Assembly (NCBI GenBank): GCA_045589495.1
Contig: JAZNPF010000019.1
Coordinates: forward strand, 9,795 to 73,794
Length of the DNA: 64,000 nucleotides
Direction of reading: 5' to 3'
Origin: SIG455 sp045589495
GTDB lineage: Bacteria > Bacillota > Clostridia > UMGS1810
A program made the translations under genes and the position numbers. Below the pieces are notes generated by a model, which saw only the letters and a program-made list of their open reading frames with translations, ran no database searches and was not told the DNA's origin. Numbering within the stretch: the first letter of the stretch is position 1; each line of letters begins with the position of its first letter. Positions 17,419 to 26,223 of this stretch are shown piece after piece.

Positions 17419-17447
17419 ATTATATCACCAAAAGCCAATATTTTCAA
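17419..17447 (-). promoter_or_regulatory. Sigma-A promoter of the yifB-asnS-csaB-pbp operon
   Basis: On the minus strand TTGAAA (17447-17442) and TATAAT (17424-17419) are spaced 17 bp, about 35 bases upstream of the TTG start at 17384. Confidence 0.75.
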
Positions 17448-17528
17448 CAATTAAATAACAATATTTTCTTTATATTTCCCATCTAATGTTAAAAAACTGT
17501 AAACAATAATTAAAATTAAAGAAAAGTA

Positions 17529-17558
17529 TTGTTAAAATAAGGCATTGTGTGGTATACT
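17529..17558 (+). promoter_or_regulatory. Sigma-A promoter of secA
   Basis: TTGTTA (17529-17534) and TATACT (17553-17558) have an 18-bp spacer and point away from the divergent yifB promoter. Confidence 0.7.
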
Positions 17559-17600
17559 ATTTGTGTATGTCTTTAAATACCTGAAAGGACGGCACAAGTA

Positions 17601-20342
17601 ATGTTTAAATCTATAGTGGAAAAATTCTTCGGCACATATAGTGCCAGAGAGATTAAAAGATTAGAACCCATAGTGGAAAAGATAAATGATCTTGAAGAAG
17701 AAATCAAGGCGCTTTCAGATGCCGATTTGCGTGCAAAGACGGCAGAATTTAAATCACGTCTGGCAAACGGTGAAACGCTTGATGATATTCTGCCGGAGGC
17801 ATTTGCGGTTGTTCGTGAGGCGAGCGTGCGTGTTTTAGGTATGCGCCATTTTGATGTGCAACTCCTCGGCGGTATAGTTTTGCATCAGGGCAGAATTGCC
17901 GAGATGAAAACAGGTGAGGGTAAAACACTTGTTGCCACCTTGCCTTGTTACTTAAACGCACTTTCCGGAAAAGGTGTGCACGTTGTAACAGTTAACGATT
18001 ACCTTGCCAAGCGCGATAGCGAGCAGATGGGTAAAATCCATAAGTTTTTAGGGCTTACTGTCGGCCTTATCACTCACGATGTTGAGGGGGCAGACAGAAA
18101 AACCGCTTACGATGCTGATATTACTTACGGAACAAACAACGAGTTCGGGTTTGACTATCTGCGTGACAATATGGTTAAATACAAAGAGCAGATGGTTCAG
18201 CGCGGTCATAATTTTGCCGTTGTTGACGAGGTTGACTCAATTTTAATAGACGAGGCAAGAACACCGCTTATAATATCGGGTATAGGCGATAAATCAACAG
18301 AACTTTATTCGGTTGCAGACCGCTTTGCACGTTCACTTAAATATTTCACAATAAAAGAGCAGGACACAAAACAACTTGATGATGATGTTGATGCAGATTA
18401 TATTGTTGACGAAAAAGCCAACACAGCCACATTAACAGCAAAAGGTATCAAAAAAGCAGAAGAAGCGTTTAACGTTGAAAATCTTTCAGACCCTGAAAAT
18501 ATGACGCTTTCGCACCATATCAATCAGGCAATCCGCGCTCACGGAATTATGCGCAGAGATAAAGACTACGTTGTAAAAGACGGCGAGGTTATCATTGTAG
18601 ACGAATTTACAGGACGTCTTATGATCGGCAGACGCTATAACGCAGGTCTGCATCAGGCAATAGAGGCTAAAGAGGGGGTAAACGTCGCTCACGAGAGTAA
18701 AACGCTTGCAACCATCACATTCCAGAACTACTTCAGACTGTATTCAAAACTTTCGGGTATGACGGGTACTGCTGAAACGGAAGAAACAGAATTCCAGACA
18801 ATATATAATTTAGACGTTGTGGTTATCCCCACAAACAAACCTATGATACGCATAGACCACGGCGATGTGGTTTATAAAAATCAGGCGGGAAAATACCATG
18901 CCGTTATTGACCAGATAGAGCAGTGTCATAAAAAAGGTCAGCCTGTTTTGGTTGGTACTGTAACTATAGAAAAATCCGAACTTTTAAGTGCGTTGCTTAA
19001 GAAAAAGGGCATTGCGCATCAGGTACTCAACGCAAAGCATCACGAAAAAGAGGCGGAGATTGTTGCACAGGCAGGTAAAAGCGGTGCAGTCACCATTGCT
19101 ACGAATATGGCGGGACGAGGTACTGACATTATGCTTGGCGGTAATGCCGAATTCCTTGCTAAAAAGGAAATGAAAAAGCGCGGATATACAGATGAAATGA
19201 TTCTTGAGTCAATCGGTTTTTCCGAAACTGACGATGAGGAGATTTTAGAGGCTCGTGCCACATTCAAAGAACTCGAAAGCAAGTTCAAGGCAGAAATCTC
19301 TGCAGAGCACGATGCTGTTGTGTCTGCAGGCGGACTTTATATAATCGGTACAGAACGTCACGAATCACGCCGTATAGACAATCAGCTCCGCGGACGTTCA
19401 GGCCGTCAGGGCGACCCGGGTGAATCTAAATTCTTTATCGCCCTTGAAGATGACCTTATGCGTCTTTTCGGTTCGGAAAGACTTCAGGCAGTTGTTTCAA
19501 CACTCGGTCTTGCAGATGACGAGGCGATTGAGCATAAAATGCTCACCGGTGCTATAGAGAATGCACAGAAAAAAGTTGAGGGTAACAACTTCCAGGTGCG
19601 TCAGCACGTATTGAAATATGATGACGTTATGAACGAGCAGAGAAATACAATCTACTCACAGCGCCAGTCCGTTTTGAATGGTGATAATATCAAAGATTCT
19701 ATCATTACAATGATAGGCGGTTTTGTAAATAATATTATAGATTCCTATACCGGAAGCGCAGAGTTTATAGACGACTGGAATATGTCCGGTATGGCAGAGT
19801 ATGTTGAAAGATTTTTTGCGCCACAAGGACTTCTGGATTTTACTGCCGACGAGCGAGAGTCTATGACTAAAGAAAAACTTCGTGAGATACTGATGGATGC
19901 CGCTATGAAACGTTATGAAGAAAAAGAGGCTGAATTCGGTGCAGAGCAGTTCCGTGAGATTGAGCGCATAGTTCTTTTGCAGGTTGTTGATAACCGTTGG
20001 ATGGACCATATAGACAATATGGACCAACTCAGAAAAGGTATAGGTCTGCGTGCGTATGCACAGCGCGACCCCGTTATTGAGTATCAGGACGAAGGCTATA
20101 ATATGTATGAGGAAATGCTTGGCAATATCCGTGAAGATGTTATAAAACTTCTTTTCAGTGTCCGTATTGAGCGTCAGCCGGTACGTGAAGAGCCTAAAGC
20201 ACAGAAAATCACAACCTCTCACGGAGGCGACGGAACAATCGAGAAGAAGCCGGTTGTTAAAGGTGAAAAAATCGGACGCAACGACCCGTGCCCTTGCGGA
20301 AGCGGTAAAAAATATAAAAAATGTTGTGGAATGAACCAGTAA
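17601..20342 (+). CDS. secA: Preprotein translocase ATPase SecA
   Basis: A 913-residue motor of the Sec pathway, which pushes unfolded preproteins through SecYEG. It has the DEAD-like motor 1 with Walker A (MKTGEGKTLVATLP), DEVDSILIDEAR (motif II), the preprotein cross-linking domain, motor 2 (GRGTDIMLGGNAE; QLRGRSGRQGDPG), the helical scaffold/wing, and the C-terminal zinc-binding linker CPCGSGKKYKKCC. Length is normal. GAAAGGACG lies upstream of the ATG. It is followed by a hairpin-containing gap and prfB, the order seen in many Firmicutes. Confidence 0.98.
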   Translation: MFKSIVEKFFGTYSAREIKRLEPIVEKINDLEEEIKALSDADLRAKTAEFKSRLANGETLDDILPEAFAVVREASVRVLGMRHFDVQLLGGIVLHQGRIAEMKTGEGKTLVATLPCYLNALSGKGVHVVTVNDYLAKRDSEQMGKIHKFLGLTVGLITHDVEGADRKTAYDADITYGTNNEFGFDYLRDNMVKYKEQMVQRGHNFAVVDEVDSILIDEARTPLIISGIGDKSTELYSVADRFARSLKYFTIKEQDTKQLDDDVDADYIVDEKANTATLTAKGIKKAEEAFNVENLSDPENMTLSHHINQAIRAHGIMRRDKDYVVKDGEVIIVDEFTGRLMIGRRYNAGLHQAIEAKEGVNVAHESKTLATITFQNYFRLYSKLSGMTGTAETEETEFQTIYNLDVVVIPTNKPMIRIDHGDVVYKNQAGKYHAVIDQIEQCHKKGQPVLVGTVTIEKSELLSALLKKKGIAHQVLNAKHHEKEAEIVAQAGKSGAVTIATNMAGRGTDIMLGGNAEFLAKKEMKKRGYTDEMILESIGFSETDDEEILEARATFKELESKFKAEISAEHDAVVSAGGLYIIGTERHESRRIDNQLRGRSGRQGDPGESKFFIALEDDLMRLFGSERLQAVVSTLGLADDEAIEHKMLTGAIENAQKKVEGNNFQVRQHVLKYDDVMNEQRNTIYSQRQSVLNGDNIKDSIITMIGGFVNNIIDSYTGSAEFIDDWNMSGMAEYVERFFAPQGLLDFTADERESMTKEKLREILMDAAMKRYEEKEAEFGAEQFREIERIVLLQVVDNRWMDHIDNMDQLRKGIGLRAYAQRDPVIEYQDEGYNMYEEMLGNIREDVIKLLFSVRIERQPVREEPKAQKITTSHGGDGTIEKKPVVKGEKIGRNDPCPCGSGKKYKKCCGMNQ

Positions 20343-20400
20343 TATGATTGGGTTTCACCCTAAGAACCCTTTCGGACTAATCCGTACAAACATTGTGGCT
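20343..20400. repeat. Hairpin-rich intergenic element between secA and prfB
   Basis: Three small hairpins follow the secA stop: GGGTTTCACCC, CGGACTAATCCG and a GTGGC/GCCAT pair. The phrase GATTGGGTTTCACCCTAAG resembles GATTAGGGGTTTCATCCCTA in the gap before lon (31153-31172), which suggests diverged copies of one dispersed element. No T run follows, so it is not a clear terminator. Confidence 0.4.
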
Positions 20401-20456
20401 GCAACGCCATACTAAAAAAGTTTATAATATAAAAATATATAAAAGGAAGTGATAAA

Positions 20457-21576
20457 ATGCTAATTGATGAATTCAGACTTGAAGTACAATCAACAAAATC
20501 CGGCATAGACGAACTGAGGGATTCACTTTGACATCGCCGGTGCATTAAAAGAAATTGAAGAACTTGAAAAACAGGCTGCTGCAGACGGATTCTGGGACGA
20601 TATGGAAAAAAGCCAGAAAATTCTGCAACGTACAAAAGAATACAAAAATAAAGTAGAACGTTACAATGACCTTGTTTCATTGTATGAAGACACATTGGTT
20701 CTTGCTGAAATGATGGCAGAAGAGGGTGAAACCGAAGCCGACGGCGAAATGATGTCATCTTTGAAACAAATTAAAGATAACGTTGAATCTATGACTCTTG
20801 AAACTTTGCTTTCGGGCGAGTATGATAAAAACAATGCCATTTTAACTATCCACGCAGGTGCGGGCGGAACAGAGGCGCAGGACTGGGCACAGATGCTTTT
20901 GCGTATGTTCACACGTTGGGCAGAACGCAGCAATTACACAGTTGAAACTGTTGATTTCCTCCCGGGTGATGAAGCAGGTGTTAAAAGTGTTACAATCATT
21001 ATCGGCGGACTTAATGCTTATGGATATTTAAAGAGCGAAAAAGGCGTACACAGACTTGTGCGTATATCACCGTTTGACTCTTCCGGCAGACGCCACACCT
21101 CGTTTGCGTCTGTTGAGGTTATGCCTGAAATTGATGATGACACTGAGATTAAAATTAACACCGAGGATATCCGTGTAGACACATTCCGTGCCAGCGGTGC
21201 GGGCGGTCAGCATATCAATAAAACCGACTCGGCAATCCGTATTACTCATATCCCCACAGGTATAGTGGTTTCGTGCCAGAACGAGCGTTCGCAGCACAAA
21301 AACAGAGAAACTGCAATGAAAATGCTTATGGGTAAACTTATCGAAATCAAAGAACGTGAGCATAAGGAAAAAATAGACGATATCAAGGGCGACCACAAGG
21401 AAATTGCATGGGGAAGCCAGATACGTTCGTACGTATTCCAACCGTATACAATGGTAAAAGACCACCGAACTTCGTTTGAAGTTGGTAATATCGGTGCAGT
21501 TATGGACGGCGAACTTGACGGATTTATAAATGAATACTTAAAAGCCGCTGCATCAGGTAAAGATATGACGGTGTAA
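20457..21576 (+). CDS. prfB: Peptide chain release factor 2, expressed by programmed +1 frameshift
   Basis: The product is 372 residues and needs a frameshift. The zero frame starts at ATG 20457 after AAGGAAG, encodes 24 residues and stops at TGA 20529-20531. Translation resumes in the +1 frame at 20530 (GAC ATC GCC) and runs to 21576. RF2 recognises UAA and UGA stop codons and triggers peptide release through its GGQ motif, here SGAGGQHINKTDSAIRI. The tripeptide anticodon of RF2, SPF, is present as ISPFDSSGRRHTSF. When RF2 is scarce, ribosomes pause at the in-frame UGA and shift, giving autoregulation. Annotating only from 20602 would lose the N-terminal domain. Confidence 0.95.
20516..20532 (+). 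promoter_or_regulatory. Programmed +1 frameshift site of prfB
   Basis: GAGGGATTCACTTTGAC holds an internal Shine-Dalgarno-like AGGG, the CTT slippery codon (20526-20528), the UGA stop (20529-20531) and the following C, the standard order of the bacterial RF2 recoding signal. Confidence 0.93.
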
Positions 21577-21594
21577 AATAAAGGAGATATTCAA

Positions 21595-22716
21595 ATGAAA
21601 AAGAATTTTAAAACGTTTATTACAGGCGTTGTAATCGGTGCGCTGTGTGTCAGCGTGCCTGCAATGGCAGACGCAATCTGGGAAAAGATAGAGGTTGCAA
21701 GAAACTGCATAACTGTTATGGTTGACGGTCAGAAATTAGATGCAGACAATTTCCTTTATCAGGACACAACCTACGTGCCGATACGCAAGGTTGCTGAAAG
21801 CCTTGGCAGAAATGTGTCGTATAAAGACGGTGTTGCATACATAGAAGAAAAGTTTTCAGCAGAATTCGGCGGTGAGAATGTAGCGCTTGGCAACGGATAT
21901 AACGCAACAACTGACGAGATAACAGCATACAAAAATATGTATGCCAAAGATCCGTCAATGGCAACTGCAACAGACGAACAACTTCACAAAACAGCAATAG
22001 ATAATATTTTAAGTTACAAAGCACTTGCTGAAGTTGCGGCTGAAAACAACATTCATGTCGATCAGGAATTTTATGATAATTTCAGTAATATGATGGCATA
22101 TATGGAACTCAACTACGGCAGTAAAGATGCTATGTATGCTGCAATGAACGAAGCAGGATATTCTTATGAAATGTATAAAAGATATCAGGAAACAGAATAT
22201 CTTTACAGCAAACTTTTAGCCAATAAGGCGTTTGCTGCCACAGAGGATGAAATTACAAAGTATTACACAGATAACGCAGCAATGTTCCCCTATGACGGTG
22301 TTCAGGCACAGCATATCCTTATCAGCACAATGGATGAAAACGGCGCGGCTATAACAGACAAAGCAAAACTTAAAGAAATAGAAAACAAAGCGAACAATGT
22401 ATACAGAGAAGCCATCGGTAATGCAAAATTTGAGGACCTTATTGCAAAATACGGCGAGGACCCCGGTATGCAGAGCAATCCTGAAGGTTACATCTTTACA
22501 ACCGGTGAGATGGTGGAACCGTTTGAAAAAACTGCGTTTGCACTCAATGACGGACAGATTTCCAAACCCGTTCAGTCTGAATACGGATGGCACATCATAA
22601 AAAAAATCAAAACTCACAAGGTACAGCCGCTTGATAATGAACTTAAATCATACATCAGCACAAATGTTTCCGGACAGAAAATTCACGCGGCAGTAAACGC
22701 AAAACTCGGCAAATAA
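21595..22716 (+). CDS. Secreted PpiC-type peptidyl-prolyl isomerase/foldase with N-terminal stalk domain
   Basis: A 373-residue exported protein. A signal peptide (about 1-26, ending PAMADA) precedes a short copper-amine-oxidase-N-like stalk unit (about 33-82, TTYVPIRKVAESLGRNVSYKDG). A helical SurA/PrsA-like chaperone part and a parvulin PpiC domain follow (about 240-345, VQAQHILIS and SEYGWHIIKKI). PrsA-like foldases help secreted proteins fold outside the membrane. No lipobox Cys follows the signal, so unlike typical PrsA it does not look lipid-anchored; the stalk unit may bind the wall instead. It lies 18 bases after prfB, with AAGGAG before the ATG, and a terminator follows. Confidence 0.88.
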   Translation: MKKNFKTFITGVVIGALCVSVPAMADAIWEKIEVARNCITVMVDGQKLDADNFLYQDTTYVPIRKVAESLGRNVSYKDGVAYIEEKFSAEFGGENVALGNGYNATTDEITAYKNMYAKDPSMATATDEQLHKTAIDNILSYKALAEVAAENNIHVDQEFYDNFSNMMAYMELNYGSKDAMYAAMNEAGYSYEMYKRYQETEYLYSKLLANKAFAATEDEITKYYTDNAAMFPYDGVQAQHILISTMDENGAAITDKAKLKEIENKANNVYREAIGNAKFEDLIAKYGEDPGMQSNPEGYIFTTGEMVEPFEKTAFALNDGQISKPVQSEYGWHIIKKIKTHKVQPLDNELKSYISTNVSGQKIHAAVNAKLGK

Positions 22717-22726
22717 TAAACTAAAA

Positions 22727-22765
22727 AACAGTATTTACTTTTACAGATAAGTAAATACTGTTTTT
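22727..22765 (+). terminator. Terminator after PpiC-type foldase gene
   Basis: AACAGTATTTACTT (22727-22740) pairs with AAGTAAATACTGTT (22749-22762), and T residues follow. Confidence 0.88.
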
Positions 22766-22822
22766 ATATTGCATATTTGCAAAACATATAAAATATACTT
22801 GTGCCATAGAGGTGAATTTTTT

Positions 22823-23476
22823 ATGAGCCAGGTATGCGTTATATCTTATGAGGACAAATTGCCGAAACAGCAGATTTTAAATGTTGCAGATTGCAGTATT
22901 GTGTATTCCGGTGCTTTGGAGAGCCGCAGAAAATTAAGGCGGTTTTTAAGCCGTTATGGCATAGAACGTGCAGTTGTCTGCGGTGATGCGCCTGATTTTG
23001 TGTTGCCGGAAATGGAGCGTATGAAAGTAAAAATCCATACAGGAGAACATCTTATGCAGTGCGTGTATCCTAAACTTATCTCACGCGCCGCAAAAATATA
23101 CAGAAAGTGTGATAACTGCACCATATACGATACTTGTGCCGACGGTAAAACGTTGCAGATTATAGAATGTGCCGCATTTCATTTTAAAAATGTTGCACTC
23201 AAAACCTGCGTTGATGCGCAAAGTCTGGCGGACGAGGTTATGTATTCCATGGGGCTTGCGCTTAAACTGGGTGAGGGAGGCGGAGTGGGAATTATACGTT
23301 CAGGAGCAGGCGGTATGCAAAAAATAAAGGTTGACCTTACTCACAGAACATCCACAGTTTTTGCGGATAAAAACAACGTTAAAATCAGTCCGTCAGTAGC
23401 AGAGGCAATTGCTGGCGACGATATAGATGAGAATGTTTTGGAACGGCTTAAATTAAAAATATATTCTTTGTGTTGA
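22823..23476 (+). CDS. Hypothetical protein
   Basis: A 217-residue soluble protein that I do not recognise. It has no signal peptide or membrane segment. A central CDNCTIYDTC motif (Cys-x2-Cys-x6-Cys) could bind a metal, and a glycine-rich stretch (LGEGGGVGIIRSGAGG) follows at about residues 150-165. The ATG at 22823 has AGAGGTG about 8 bases upstream, so the 18 extra codons upstream are rejected. The gene sits between the foldase terminator and the greA promoter; the greA -35 box overlaps its stop codon. Confidence 0.7.
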   Translation: MSQVCVISYEDKLPKQQILNVADCSIVYSGALESRRKLRRFLSRYGIERAVVCGDAPDFVLPEMERMKVKIHTGEHLMQCVYPKLISRAAKIYRKCDNCTIYDTCADGKTLQIIECAAFHFKNVALKTCVDAQSLADEVMYSMGLALKLGEGGGVGIIRSGAGGMQKIKVDLTHRTSTVFADKNNVKISPSVAEAIAGDDIDENVLERLKLKIYSLC

Positions 23477-23501
23477 CAAAACGAATATAAATGTTTATAA
23501 T
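23473..23501 (+). promoter_or_regulatory. Consensus sigma-A promoter of greA-lysS
   Basis: TTGACA (23473-23478) and TATAAT (23496-23501) with a 17-bp spacer match consensus exactly. The -35 box includes the TGA stop of the preceding gene. Confidence 0.92.
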
Positions 23502-23579
23502 GTGTAAGATAGAAAAGAATTCGCATCATTGATTTGTTCCTTTAAAATGTATATATAATGTAAGGAGAGAATTTTTGAA

Positions 23580-24062
23580 ATGGCAGTAAACGGTAAAAAA
23601 GTAGTTCTGACCCCCGAGGGAGTAAAAAAACTTGAGGCAGAACTGGAGTATCTTAAAGTAACAAAGCGTCGTGAGGTTGCAGAAAAAATCAAAATAGCAC
23701 GCGGTTTTGGTGATCTTTCGGAAAACGCCGAATATGACGCCGCAAAAGACGAACAGGGCAAAATGGAAATCCGTATTGCCGAGATTGAAAAAATGCTTCG
23801 TAATGCCGAAATTGTTGACGAGAGCGATGTTGATACAAACGTGGTAGGCATTTGCGCAAAAGTTACTGTTTTAGACCTTGAATTCGACGAAGAAGAAACA
23901 TTTATGATAGTAGGTTCTACAGAGGCAGACCCCAACAAAAACAAAATTTCAGACGAATCACCCATAGGCAAAGCGCTTATCGGCAAAACAAAGGGTGAAG
24001 TTGTTGATGTTGAAACTCCCGGCGGCACAATTCAGTTCAAAATTTTAGACATTAGTAAATAA
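23580..24062 (+). CDS. greA: Transcription elongation factor GreA
   Basis: A 160-residue factor that rescues backtracked RNA polymerase by stimulating transcript cleavage. The N-terminal coiled-coil hairpin carries the family motif (LTPEGVKKLEAELEYLK ... ARGFGDLSENAEYDAAKDEQ) with acidic residues at the tip. The C-terminal FKBP-like domain contains SPIGKALIGKTKGEVV. AAGGAG stands about 12 bases before the ATG, slightly long but without a better start. It is followed by lysS after 14 bases, a common Firmicute pair. Confidence 0.97.
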   Translation: MAVNGKKVVLTPEGVKKLEAELEYLKVTKRREVAEKIKIARGFGDLSENAEYDAAKDEQGKMEIRIAEIEKMLRNAEIVDESDVDTNVVGICAKVTVLDLEFDEEETFMIVGSTEADPNKNKISDESPIGKALIGKTKGEVVDVETPGGTIQFKILDISK

Positions 24063-24076
24063 GGAGATAGATTCAA

Positions 24077-25582
24077 ATGCAGGAAAATACAAAAGATATG
24101 AACACCGCACCTGAACAGGATTTAAACGAAATACTCAAAGTCCGCAGAGAAAAACTTAAAGAACTGCAGGATAACGGTATGGACCCGTTTGCCGTGACAA
24201 AGTACGACAAACAGCATAATTCTGAACAGATTATCGAAAATTATGATGAGTTTGAGGGTAAAGACGTATCCGTTGCAGGACGTCTGATGAGCAAACGTGT
24301 TATGGGTAAAGCATCTTTCTGCCACATTCAGGACAGAGAGGGCAAAATCCAGTCCTACGTTGCAAGAGATGTTATCGGCGAGGAAGAATATAAACTGTTC
24401 AAAAAACTCGATATAGGCGATATCGTGGGTATTAAAGGTGATGTTTTCAAAACAAAAACAGGTGAAACATCTATCCACGCAAAAGAGATTACACTTCTTT
24501 CAAAATCTCTGCAGCCGTTGCCTGAAAAATTCCACGGTCTTAAAGATATGGATTTGCGTTACCGTCAGAGATATGTTGACTTAATCGTAAATCCTGATGT
24601 TAAAAAGACATTTATGCTCCGCAGTAAAATCATCAGCGCAATCCGTGAATTTCTTGATAACAGAGGATATATTGAGGTGGACACACCTATCCTTAACTCA
24701 ATCCCGGGCGGTGCGGCAGCGCGTCCGTTCATTACACATCATAATACACTCGATATTGATATGTATCTGCGTATTGCCACAGAACTTTATCTCAAACGTC
24801 TTATTGTGGGCGGATTTGAAAAAGTTTATGAAATGGGCAGAATTTTCCGTAACGAGGGTATGAGCATTAAACATAACCCCGAGTTTACTACTATAGAACT
24901 TTACGAGGCTTACACAGATTATCACGGTATGATGGATATTACCGAACAGATGGTTACTTATGTCTGCGAAAAAGTTCTCGGTACAACCAAAATCACATAT
25001 CAGGGCGAAGAAATCGACCTTACACCGTCTTGGGAGCGTATCACTATGATTGACGCTATCAAAAAATATACAGGCGTTGATTTTAATGATATTCAGACAG
25101 ACGAAGATGCACTTGTCGCAGTACAGGGTATGGGCATAGAGGTTGAGGGCACGCTTACACGCGGCGAACTTATTAACCTTGCTTTTGAAGAAAGAGTAGA
25201 GGAAAATCTTGTTCAGCCTACATTCATTATGGATTATCCTGTAGAGGTTTCGCCTCTTGCAAAGAGAAAAGTTGACGATCCAAGACTTACAGAGCGTTTT
25301 GAAGTGTTTGTAACACGCCGTGAACTTGGTAACGCATTCTCTGAACTTAATGACCCGATTGACCAGAAAGAAAGATTCTTAAAACAGGTTGAAGCAAGAG
25401 AAGCAGGAAACGAAGAGGCTAATATGATGGACGACGATTTCATCAACGCACTTGAATACGCAATGCCACCCACGGGCGGTTTGGGTATCGGTATAGACAG
25501 ACTCGTAATGCTTCTTACAGACTCTTATTCAATCCGTGACGTTTTGCTGTTTCCGACAATGAAGCCAATCTCCAATGAATGA
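24077..25582 (+). CDS. lysS: Lysyl-tRNA synthetase (class II)
   Basis: A 501-residue class IIb synthetase that charges tRNA-Lys. The N-terminal OB-fold (VSVAGRLMSKRVMGKASFCHIQD) binds the anticodon. Motif 2 is IFRNEGMSIKHNPEFTTIE and motif 3 is GLGIGIDRLVMLLTDS. AAGGAGATAG precedes the ATG. It is cotranscribed with greA. A structured gap and then a bidirectional terminator follow. Confidence 0.97.
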   Translation: MQENTKDMNTAPEQDLNEILKVRREKLKELQDNGMDPFAVTKYDKQHNSEQIIENYDEFEGKDVSVAGRLMSKRVMGKASFCHIQDREGKIQSYVARDVIGEEEYKLFKKLDIGDIVGIKGDVFKTKTGETSIHAKEITLLSKSLQPLPEKFHGLKDMDLRYRQRYVDLIVNPDVKKTFMLRSKIISAIREFLDNRGYIEVDTPILNSIPGGAAARPFITHHNTLDIDMYLRIATELYLKRLIVGGFEKVYEMGRIFRNEGMSIKHNPEFTTIELYEAYTDYHGMMDITEQMVTYVCEKVLGTTKITYQGEEIDLTPSWERITMIDAIKKYTGVDFNDIQTDEDALVAVQGMGIEVEGTLTRGELINLAFEERVEENLVQPTFIMDYPVEVSPLAKRKVDDPRLTERFEVFVTRRELGNAFSELNDPIDQKERFLKQVEAREAGNEEANMMDDDFINALEYAMPPTGGLGIGIDRLVMLLTDSYSIRDVLLFPTMKPISNE

Positions 25583-25707
25583 GTTTGCTTTGCAAACGAA
25601 ATGAATTGAGAGCGAGCAAAAAGGCATACTGGGTATGCCGCGAGCGAGAGATGGCAAATGCAAGCGAAGTAAAAATCGCATCATTTATATAAAAAAGCGA
25701 TTTTTAC
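25583..25707. repeat. Three-hairpin intergenic element downstream of lysS
   Basis: Directly after the lysS stop come three separate hairpins: GTTTGC-TTT-GCAAAC (25583-25597), GGCATAC-TGG-GTATGCC (25623-25639), and GTAAAAATCGC paired with GCGATTTTTAC (25669-25679 with 25697-25707). GAGCGAG-type direct repeats surround the second one. It encodes no plausible protein. It may be a dispersed repeat or a structured RNA; the operon terminator lies further on at 25751. Confidence 0.45.
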
Positions 25708-25750
25708 GGAGTCGCAGAAGCCAATCTTTATAAATTTCACAATAATAACA

Positions 25751-25783
25751 AAAAGCCTTTACGTAATGTAAAGGCTTTTAAAA
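25751..25783. terminator. Bidirectional terminator between lysS and lspA
   Basis: AAAAGCCTTTAC (25751-25762) pairs perfectly with GTAAAGGCTTTT (25768-25779) around a 5-base loop, with A/T runs on both sides. Confidence 0.88.
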
Positions 25784-25785
25784 TT

Positions 25786-26223
25786 TTATTCTTCTTTTTT
25801 AAGGATATACAGGCAGAGAAGCCCTGTTCCTATAACTATGCAGCAATCTGCAAAATTGAATACGGGAAAATCAATAAATGTTGCTTGTATCATATCCACC
25901 ACATAGCCGTAGCAAATTCTGTCTATCAGGTTGCCTATGGCTCCTGCTCCGATAAGTGCAGCAGACCATTTAAAAAGTCTGGACTGCGGTTTTGTTTTTA
26001 CAATATATACACAAAGTGCCGCAAGCACTGCAACGGTTACAACAACAAAAATCCATCTGGCATTTTGCATTATGCCGAATGCCGCACCTTTGTTTTCCAC
26101 GTAAGTCAGCGACAAAACTTTTGGTATCAGCGCCACGCTGTCTACTGGTTTTAACAGATTGACTGTAAGAACTTTTGTTATGCGGTCAAATATAATCAAG
26201 GCTAAAAACAGAGCAATCATCAT
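25786..26223 (-). CDS. lspA: Lipoprotein signal peptidase (signal peptidase II)
   Basis: A 145-residue membrane aspartyl protease that cleaves prolipoprotein signal peptides. Four hydrophobic segments are visible. The conserved motifs are VENKGAAFGI, IGNLIDRICYGYVVD and VFNFADCCIVIG, the last two carrying the catalytic aspartates. It overlaps the upstream gltX stop by 4 bases (ATGA), so it is translationally coupled and the last gene of proS-gltX-lspA. Confidence 0.95.
   Translation of the reverse strand: MMIALFLALIIFDRITKVLTVNLLKPVDSVALIPKVLSLTYVENKGAAFGIMQNARWIFVVVTVAVLAALCVYIVKTKPQSRLFKWSAALIGAGAIGNLIDRICYGYVVDMIQATFIDFPVFNFADCCIVIGTGLLCLYILKKEE

Noticed and set aside
19656..20222. 188-codon minus-strand open frame inside secA
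   Set aside because: Antisense shadow of a highly conserved gene; no promoter, ribosome site or plausible protein.
20602..21576. prfB as a 324-residue gene starting at 20602
   Set aside because: The homologous N-terminal region continues upstream in the same frame to the recoding site at 20526-20532.
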